DNA of 36,159 nucleotides from Acidobacteriota bacterium. GTDB lineage: Bacteria > Acidobacteriota > Terriglobia > Bryobacterales > Bryobacteraceae. Below are positions 30,642 through 36,159 of the stretch, piece by piece; position 1 is the stretch's first letter, and each line of letters starts with the position of its first letter. The translations under genes and the position numbers were made by a program. The notes beneath the pieces were generated by a model. That model was given only the letters and a program-made list of their open reading frames with translations. It had not been told where the DNA came from and did no database searches. Location of the stretch: positions 1 to 36,159 of the forward strand of contig JACQZR010000105.1 in the NCBI GenBank assembly GCA_016213775.1, read 5' to 3'.

Positions 30642-31667
30642 TTACGCGGGCAGGAAGCCTTTCACTCCCACATCGACACGATAGAGCGAGTTGTTGGTGG
30701 CCACGATCATGGACTTCGGCGGTGCGAAGGCAAGGCCGACGATGTTGGGTCCGGAGAGGAAAAGTCCGGCGTTCCCGGCAGGATCGATGCGAACCACACC
30801 TTTGCGTCCGCTGAGCGACGCGGACACATACGCGTTGCCGTCTACATCGAACGCCATGCCTTGCGGGCGGCCGAGTCCGCGGTAGGAGACTTCGACTTCG
30901 CCGGCGGGATTGATGCGCTGCACGCAATCGAAGCTGGAAGTGGTTGGTCCGGTGACGTAGAGATTACCGTCGGGGCCGAAGGCGAGGTGATAGGCCGCGA
31001 TGGACGGCTCGATGGTGCAGAAGACGTAGATCTGGCGCTGGCGGCTGATCTTGAAGATGGTTCCGCTACGGTCGCCGACGTAGAGGTTCTGGTCCTGGTC
31101 GAAGGCGAGGCCGGTGGCGACGCCCATCCCCTCCACGTAGACGGACATGGTGCCGCCGGGAGTGATCTGATAGACGATGCCGTCGTAACGGCTGGAGACG
31201 TAGAGCATGCCGTCACGATCCACGGCGAGACCGGTGGCGTTCATGATGTCGGTGACAAAGGGCTTGATCTCGTGATGGGGATCGACACGGTAGACCGAAA
31301 CAGGAGTCTTCTGTCCGCGCGAGCCGCTGAAGGTGGTGTAGACGTTGCCGAAAAAGTCGAGGCAAGGGTTGGCCACGGGGTGAACGCTGTCCGCGAGTTG
31401 AATGCCGATGCCGCAATCCCAGGCGGAGCTGGTGTGCGCGCCGCTGCCGATGGTCATCTTACCGATGCTGGCGCCCTCGGGGACCCGGGCAATGACATAG
31501 GAGTTGGACCCGATGACAATGGGCGCGGTGACGTCGCCGAACGCGACGTGGGGACGGTCAGCGCGCGCGAAGTTCCTGCCACGGATCTGAAATTCCCCAC
31601 CGGGGATTGCAGCCACGGGACTGACTGTTTGAATCTCCGGGCGGTCGGAGTCCTTGAAAATAGGCAT
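30642..31667 (-). CDS. IPT/TIG domain plus NHL-type beta-propeller, cytoplasmic
   Basis: 341 residues from the ATG at 31667, 2 bp after the pgpA stop; an ATG at 31688 would add seven residues and overlap pgpA. An IPT/TIG immunoglobulin-like domain (about 4-75, IQTVSPVAAIPGGEFQIRG) is followed by NHL/SMP-30-like propeller blades: GLAVDRDGMLYVSSR, GLAFDQDQNLYVGDR, HLAFGPDGNLYVTGP and GMAFDVDGNAYVSAS. There is no signal peptide, unlike most acidobacterial NHL proteins. Its position between pgpA and cinA suggests constitutive expression. Function unknown; a scaffold or lactonase-like role is possible. Confidence 0.85.
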   Translation of the reverse strand: MPIFKDSDRPEIQTVSPVAAIPGGEFQIRGRNFARADRPHVAFGDVTAPIVIGSNSYVIARVPEGASIGKMTIGSGAHTSSAWDCGIGIQLADSVHPVANPCLDFFGNVYTTFSGSRGQKTPVSVYRVDPHHEIKPFVTDIMNATGLAVDRDGMLYVSSRYDGIVYQITPGGTMSVYVEGMGVATGLAFDQDQNLYVGDRSGTIFKISRQRQIYVFCTIEPSIAAYHLAFGPDGNLYVTGPTTSSFDCVQRINPAGEVEVSYRGLGRPQGMAFDVDGNAYVSASLSGRKGVVRIDPAGNAGLFLSGPNIVGLAFAPPKSMIVATNNSLYRVDVGVKGFLPA

Positions 31668-31669
31668 GC

Positions 31670-32146
31670 TCAATAAAGATTGAACCATCCCGCCACGAAT
31701 AAGACAAGCGCGGCGTAGAGGCCGGCCATCAGGTCGTCGGCGATGATCCCCGTTCCTTTTGGTAGAGATTCGAGCTTACGGACGGGCTGGGGCTTATAGA
31801 TGTCGAAGATGCGGAAGAGGACGAGGGCGGCGATCATGGAGGTAACGTTGAGCCGCGAGGCGCCGGCCATCGCGATCCAAACGCCGAGGACTTCGTCCAC
31901 TACGACGATTTGGGGATCCTTGAGATGGCGCTCTTCTGCGACGATGGTGGCGGCGCGGATGGATGGCAGGAGCAGGATCAGGGTGGGGATCAACAGGGAC
32001 TGCGGGGACAGTTGGAAGTATGTGAGCGCGGCGTAGGCGGGGATCCATGCGCCAATGGCTCCTACGGTGCCGGGGGCTTTGGGGGCGAAGCCGCAGCCGA
32101 ACCAGGTGGCGAGGGCGGTGGCCCATGGTGTGTGTTTCGTGGTCAT
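31670..32146 (-). CDS. pgpA: Phosphatidylglycerophosphatase A
   Basis: 158 residues, full length. Signatures are GFAPKAPGTVGAIGAW near residue 20, IVVVDEVLGVW in the middle, LFRIFDIYKPQP and KGTGIIADDLMAGLYA near the end, with hydrophobic membrane segments between. It removes the phosphate from phosphatidylglycerol phosphate at the inner membrane, making phosphatidylglycerol. First gene of the minus-strand operon pgpA, propeller gene, cinA. Confidence 0.95.
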   Translation of the reverse strand: MTTKHTPWATALATWFGCGFAPKAPGTVGAIGAWIPAYAALTYFQLSPQSLLIPTLILLLPSIRAATIVAEERHLKDPQIVVVDEVLGVWIAMAGASRLNVTSMIAALVLFRIFDIYKPQPVRKLESLPKGTGIIADDLMAGLYAALVLFVAGWFNLY

Positions 32147-32260
32147 TGACGGGTGGTGAGTGCGGCTGGCTTTGCGGGACGTGTGATTGCACTATTATTC
32201 CACACGGCCCTCCAGTTGAGTACGGATTCACTGGCTCAGGGATGGCACAACGAAACCGGT

Positions 32261-32413
32261 ATGAATGTCAGGCTGGAACTCAAGCCGGAGACTGAAGCGA
32301 ACCTGCCGCCCAGACCAGGGGCCAGGGGCGTCCCAATCGAGGCCTACCTCCAGGGTGTGATCGAGGGTCTCGCGGGCACGACATTTTGGCTGAGATGGCC
32401 AAGGTCTGTTTGA
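32261..32413 (+). pseudogene. Antitoxin-like N-terminal remnant
   Basis: A 50-residue frame begins MNVRLELKPETEANLPPRPG then ARGVPIEAYLQGVIE. This pattern (xLELxPExExxLxxxAxARGxxxExYLQ) is the start of small antitoxin-like proteins often paired with PIN toxins. The usual C-terminal tail is absent and the frame runs out in WLRWPRSV. No toxin follows. It may be a stump of a lost toxin-antitoxin pair; the evidence is short. Confidence 0.45.
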
Positions 32414-32738
32414 CTTGCCGTCATTCGCCTCAACAGCGAGAGAGCGCTGAGTGGAGCCGGCTTGCTGTTGCTCTCTTCAGTAGCCGGAGTCCAGGTGCAG
32501 CATGCCCGCCTTGTTGCCGGGATGTTGTCGCACGGTCACGCTCATGCGTTCGGACCTGCAGCGTCGGGCAGTTTCGCAAGCCGGTCAAGACTCAGGCGAA
32601 GGTCTTCAGCCTTGGCCCGCAATAGCTTCAGTAGCTCGTTGAATGAATCCCTTGCCGATGAAGAGTATTCCAGGAATGGAGCTTGACACGGAATCACATC
32701 AGCGTCATTCTGAATTCGTAATTGGCCTTGGAGGCTGT
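32414..32738. other. Gap without a convincing gene
   Basis: No complete gene is recognisable. A short minus-strand frame ending at 32542 (FNELLKLLRAKAEDLRLSLD) has coding-like character but no good start, and may be another relic. A TTGGAGG ribosome site at 32728-32734 belongs to the next gene. Confidence 0.4.
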
Positions 32739-34919
32739 ATGTCTATTGGCCTTTCTTCCTGCCCGTCCTGGGCGAGGACGCATTTCCTACTATTTCCTGC
32801 TGTTTTTTTCCTGGGGGCACAATCCACCTCCCAGATCATCTGCCCGGTTGGTGAAGTCCTGCCACGCGCCATTCCCATCGCAAGCGCAGATGTATACAAT
32901 GACGGCAAACCAGCGATCCTCATTGGCACTGCAACCGGCATTGTGCTACTGAGGTCCCCGGCAGGGCCCCAGATGGAACCCGGCCGGCGGATACTGACGG
33001 ACCATGTAGTGACCAGTCTGGCGACTGCGGATTTTGACAAAGACGGCATCGTCGATGTCGCCGCTTATTGCTCTGTCTCCCAGTACGTGCTGATTCTCAA
33101 GGGTCTAGGGAATGGAGCGTTTCAAGCGGGTGCCAGCCTTGCAATCAACGTCGACGACTCCCGCGGCCTAGCCGTTGCGGATTTCAACGCAGACGGCATC
33201 CCAGACTTGGCTGCCGCTCAGTTCAACGGGGTCGCCCTCTTCCTGGGGAACGGAGATGGAACCTTCCGCCCGGCGGTGGAGATGGCAACTTGGGGCGCTG
33301 TGGTGTCAATCCTGGCGGCTGATCTGGATGGCAATGGTGCGCCTGATTTGGTTGTGGCGATGTCCACGAACCAAAACATAGCAATCCTGAAAAACGATCA
33401 GGGACAGTTCCAACGAGCTGTCAGCGTCTCGCTCGACGCCGGCTACATCCGCGGCCTCGCAGCCGCCGATTTGAACGGCGACGGGAAACTGGATATCGCC
33501 GCGGCGGGTGACGATGGCGTCGCCGTTTTGTTGGGCGTTGGAGATGGAGCCTTCCAGAAGGGGAGTTTTTTTCCCGATCAATCGAGGCCCCTTTCTCTCG
33601 CATTGGGCGATCTCAATCAAGACGGGATTACCGACGCCGTTACCGGCAATTATTACGGCGGCCGGATTTCTGCCCTTCTCGGGAAAGGCGACGGGAGCTT
33701 CACCGCCGCCGGCAGGGTTACGGCGATCGGAGATGTTTTCGGTGTGACCTTGGCGGACCTGGATGGGGATGGCAAGTTGGATATCGCCGCCAGCAGTTAC
33801 AACTCCGGCAGTGCCTTAGTTGCTATCGGACGTGCAAACGGCCAGTTCGGAAGTCCAGTGTATTTCGGGGGCGAAAGCAGGGCAATTCTGCGCGCCGCTG
33901 ATGTCGACGGCGACGGCAACCAGGAGTTAGCCGTGTTCGTGCTTGCCCGTAAATCCTTGTTCCTTCTCCGCCAGGGGGTCTCACTTATTAGCTCAATATG
34001 CTTGGAGGATTACCCCGTGGATGTTCAATCCGCCGACTTCAATAGCGACGGCGCCGCGGACTTGCTTGTACTCAGCTTTGGCAGCACCATTGCGGGTGTA
34101 GGAGATGAGTTGGAAGTTGCAGTTACCCTTCTCTCGGGACGGCCCGGCGGGGGGCTGCAAACCCTGGTGAAGGTGGCATCCCTCCCCTCCAAAGTAACAA
34201 CCTCAGCGACCGCTCCCACGTTGGCAGTGGGCGACTTCACTGGAGACTCGAATCCCGATTTCGTTGTCGCGAACGGCATCACCGGATCCCTCCAACTGTT
34301 CCGAGGCAACGGTAACGGCGGGTTCACTGCAGCGGCTGAGGTCCCCGGTTTTCGGGTTGCGGCTGTCACTTCCGCAGACTTCGACGGAGACCGTCTGCAA
34401 GACCTCGCTGGAGCCACCTCTACAGGTGTCAGTCTAATTTCCGTTTCAGCGGCCGGAGGGTTCACACCGCGAAGGAGCGTTGCAGCTTGTACTCCGGCGT
34501 TATCCCTCTTGCGGGGTGACTTCAACGGCGATTCCCGGCCCGACCTCGTTGTAGTCTGCCGCGGAGGCGTCTCGATCTTTTTCAATAGCGGTGGCGGCGA
34601 TTTCCAGGCCATGCCGCAGTTTACGGTCGGTTCTTCAAAGGTGGACATCGTGTCCGCCACCGTTGCCGACTTCGATGGAGACCGAAAGGATGACCTCTTC
34701 ATCAGCCAGGCGCTCAATGACCTTTGGGGTAGTGGCACTCTCTTGCTCAGCAGAGGCGATAGAGCCTTCCTGGTCGCCAGCACTATTCCCGTGCCACCCG
34801 CCGCCAACGCCCTGAGTGCCGGTCGTTGGGGGGCCGCTGGAAGGATGGCTCTTGCCGTCTTCAGCATGCAGGAAGCTAACGTAACCATCGTGCAGCCTTC
34901 AATGCCCGGTGTGCGCTGA
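32739..34919 (+). CDS. Secreted FG-GAP/VCBS repeat protein
   Basis: 726 residues from the ATG at 32739, chosen because TTGGAGG lies 4 nt upstream and a signal peptide follows at once (ARTHFLLFPAVFFLGAQS). The rest consists of about 13 FG-GAP/VCBS repeats with calcium-loop motifs such as ADFNADGIPDLAAA, ADLDGNGAPDLVVA, ADLNGDGKLDIAAA, ADLDGDGKLDIAAS, GDFNGDSRPDLVVV and ADFDGDRKDDLFIS, spaced ~50 residues. This fits two integrin-like beta-propellers stabilised by calcium. Exported; ligand unknown. The plus strand here is C-richer than in the upstream genes. Confidence 0.9.
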   Translation: MSIGLSSCPSWARTHFLLFPAVFFLGAQSTSQIICPVGEVLPRAIPIASADVYNDGKPAILIGTATGIVLLRSPAGPQMEPGRRILTDHVVTSLATADFDKDGIVDVAAYCSVSQYVLILKGLGNGAFQAGASLAINVDDSRGLAVADFNADGIPDLAAAQFNGVALFLGNGDGTFRPAVEMATWGAVVSILAADLDGNGAPDLVVAMSTNQNIAILKNDQGQFQRAVSVSLDAGYIRGLAAADLNGDGKLDIAAAGDDGVAVLLGVGDGAFQKGSFFPDQSRPLSLALGDLNQDGITDAVTGNYYGGRISALLGKGDGSFTAAGRVTAIGDVFGVTLADLDGDGKLDIAASSYNSGSALVAIGRANGQFGSPVYFGGESRAILRAADVDGDGNQELAVFVLARKSLFLLRQGVSLISSICLEDYPVDVQSADFNSDGAADLLVLSFGSTIAGVGDELEVAVTLLSGRPGGGLQTLVKVASLPSKVTTSATAPTLAVGDFTGDSNPDFVVANGITGSLQLFRGNGNGGFTAAAEVPGFRVAAVTSADFDGDRLQDLAGATSTGVSLISVSAAGGFTPRRSVAACTPALSLLRGDFNGDSRPDLVVVCRGGVSIFFNSGGGDFQAMPQFTVGSSKVDIVSATVADFDGDRKDDLFISQALNDLWGSGTLLLSRGDRAFLVASTIPVPPAANALSAGRWGAAGRMALAVFSMQEANVTIVQPSMPGVR

Positions 34920-34941
34920 CAACTCGAAAGGAGGCACACCA

Positions 34942-36042
34942 ATGACTCGCTACTTTACTATTTCCGCGCTTACTGCCATCTTAGTGGCATCCTCTTTGCT
35001 TCAGGCACAGACCGTGCGCTACAACATCAGCCACGTTGCTGGAAGCGACATGGTTCGTGATGGGGCCCCCGCGAGCAATGCCTCGTTCGAGTACGTGAGG
35101 AGCATCGCGTTTGACCGTAACGGACGCCTCTTCATTGCCGATAGCTTCGCGAATCGCATTCGTGTGGTGACAACGGACAACACTTTCGGCTTTCCGCCCC
35201 GGGACTATGCAAACGGGCGTATCTCGACATTTGCCGGGAACGGAATTCCCGCATCGAGCGGGGACGGTGGGCCTGCTGTCGAGGCGGAGGTCAGTTCTCC
35301 CGGCAAGATGGCGGTGGACCTTGAGGGCAACCTCTACTTTTGTGAATCCGGGCGCGTTCGCATGGTGGACACCACCGGTATGATCCGCACCATCGCCGGC
35401 GGAGGCGCTCAGCGCGAGATAACCGAGAGCGTCGACGCAACCTCCGTTTCGCTGGGGAGCCTCACTGCGCTTACGGTGGATCGGAACAGGGACATCTATT
35501 TCACCGAAGCGAACCTGGGGCTCGTTCGCAAAATCTCTGCGGAGGGGAAGCTTACAACCGTGGCCGGAGGAGGGCAATTGGATTTGGAGGCAGACGGCGG
35601 ACCGGCTATCAAGGCGCGGTTGCTCTGGCCGAATGCGCTCGCCGTCGACTCCGCGGGAAATCTCTACGTGATGGAAATGGATCGCTCCTGCATCCGTAAG
35701 ATCTCGGCTGACAGAACCATCCGCACAATCGCCGGAACGGGAGTAAGTGGTTCCAGCGGCGACGGTGGACCGGCGGTCAACGCGCAACTCAATAGGCCGC
35801 GGGATCTGGCGCTGGATAGCGGAGGCAACCTCTATGTTCTCGATAACAGTGGCATGAACCTTCGGATGATCTCAGCGGATGGAGTAATTCAAACGAAATC
35901 GCAGTTATATGGCGGATACTCAGGCGGTGCGACCTCGCTCGCTGTTGGCCCGGAAGATCAGCCTTGGCTTTCTTATTCAGGCCAAGTGGGCTCACTTATT
36001 GAGTCCCGGTACTATGGGTCCATCGGAAGTGGTTACACCTGA
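34942..36042 (+). CDS. Secreted NHL-repeat beta-propeller protein
   Basis: 366 residues from the ATG at 34942, with AAAGGAGG 7 nt upstream. A signal peptide (about 1-23, ALTAILVASSLLQAQ) is followed by NHL blades of the acidobacterial pattern: SGDGGPAVEAEVSSP then MAVDLEGNLYFCES, EADGGPAIKARLLWP then LAVDSAGNLYVMEMD, and SGDGGPAVNAQLNRP then LALDSGGNLYVLDN. The short gap (22 bp) and good ribosome site suggest co-transcription with the FG-GAP gene. Likely a six-bladed propeller acting outside the cell. The 117 bases after its stop show no gene. Confidence 0.9.
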   Translation: MTRYFTISALTAILVASSLLQAQTVRYNISHVAGSDMVRDGAPASNASFEYVRSIAFDRNGRLFIADSFANRIRVVTTDNTFGFPPRDYANGRISTFAGNGIPASSGDGGPAVEAEVSSPGKMAVDLEGNLYFCESGRVRMVDTTGMIRTIAGGGAQREITESVDATSVSLGSLTALTVDRNRDIYFTEANLGLVRKISAEGKLTTVAGGGQLDLEADGGPAIKARLLWPNALAVDSAGNLYVMEMDRSCIRKISADRTIRTIAGTGVSGSSGDGGPAVNAQLNRPRDLALDSGGNLYVLDNSGMNLRMISADGVIQTKSQLYGGYSGGATSLAVGPEDQPWLSYSGQVGSLIESRYYGSIGSGYT

Positions 36043-36159
36043 ACTATGCACAGGAATCCGTGACCGGCGGAACGGCTGAGCGGACCGCCATCTGGAAACC
36101 CCTGGGAACTCTGCGTTAGAACAGAGGAACAGCGAAGTTCGCGCTTCGTGAGTCCCGTT

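Noticed and set aside
32542-32700. Short minus-strand frame with SFNELLKLLRAKAEDLRLSL
   Set aside because: It looks helical and coding-like but has no convincing start or ribosome site and no family match; kept as a possible relic only.
1-36159. tRNA, rRNA, riboswitch or insertion-sequence genes
   Set aside because: No conserved tRNA arms, rRNA segments, known riboswitch cores, transposase genes or terminal inverted repeats were recognised by reading; small RNAs cannot be excluded without a covariance-model search.

Overview
The window looks like a chromosomal piece of an Acidobacteriota member, probably of the Solibacter/Bryobacter type. This is inferred from style, not from a marker gene. 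It is GC-rich, and it has secreted NHL-repeat and FG-GAP proteins, a cytochrome c/copper monooxygenase fusion, many Ser/Thr kinases, short back-to-back hairpin repeats, and a complete type II secretion operon with pilus-like features. No rRNA, tRNA, CRISPR array or intact mobile element was seen.

Layout. 1-700: the end of an unknown gene, a poorly supported small ORF, and a remnant of a DUF1501 protein. 701-4526: a zinc-ribbon/helical-repeat protein (minus) facing a hemerythrin gene (plus) across a perfect CRP-type palindrome, then a secreted haem/copper protein (minus). 4615-13031: a type VI secretion block, tssK-tssL-tssM, followed by two tandem related membrane Ser/Thr kinases, the second with an extracytoplasmic FGE/sulfatase-modifying-type domain. 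13024-13675: a decayed vapBC toxin-antitoxin pair. 13716-16248: an alpha/beta hydrolase, then an ECF sigma factor with a membrane anti-sigma-like protein and an exported protein. 16261-16393: nineteen exact-length units of a 7-bp repeat.

16474-28395 is one tightly overlapping type II secretion operon: gspE, gspF, a gspG-like gene without prepilin signal, gspG, gspH, gspI, gspJ, gspK, gspL, gspM, gspC-like, an unknown exported protein, and gspD. Most junctions overlap by 4 bp (ATGA, GTGA or TTGA), so translation is probably coupled. No prepilin peptidase (gspO) gene is present here. The hairpin repeat and the acgcaaa-type repeat both sit inside the sequences encoding the leader peptides of GspH and GspJ, upstream of the prepilin cleavage site, where the inserted residues would be cut off.

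28396-29402 is a graveyard: short repeats, a fic gene that lost its catalytic core, and a frameshifted ribbon-helix-helix antitoxin. 29403-32146 is a minus-strand operon pgpA, an IPT/NHL propeller gene, and cinA. 32147-32738 holds an antitoxin-like remnant. 32739-36042 carries two secreted beta-propeller proteins (FG-GAP and NHL), plausible but unproven cargo of a secretion system.

Strand composition changes along the window: the plus strand is C-richer than G at 1-4.5 kb and after about 32.4 kb, roughly even over the T6SS genes, and strongly G-rich from about 12 to 32 kb whatever the gene direction. This hints at rearrangement boundaries near the decayed regions.
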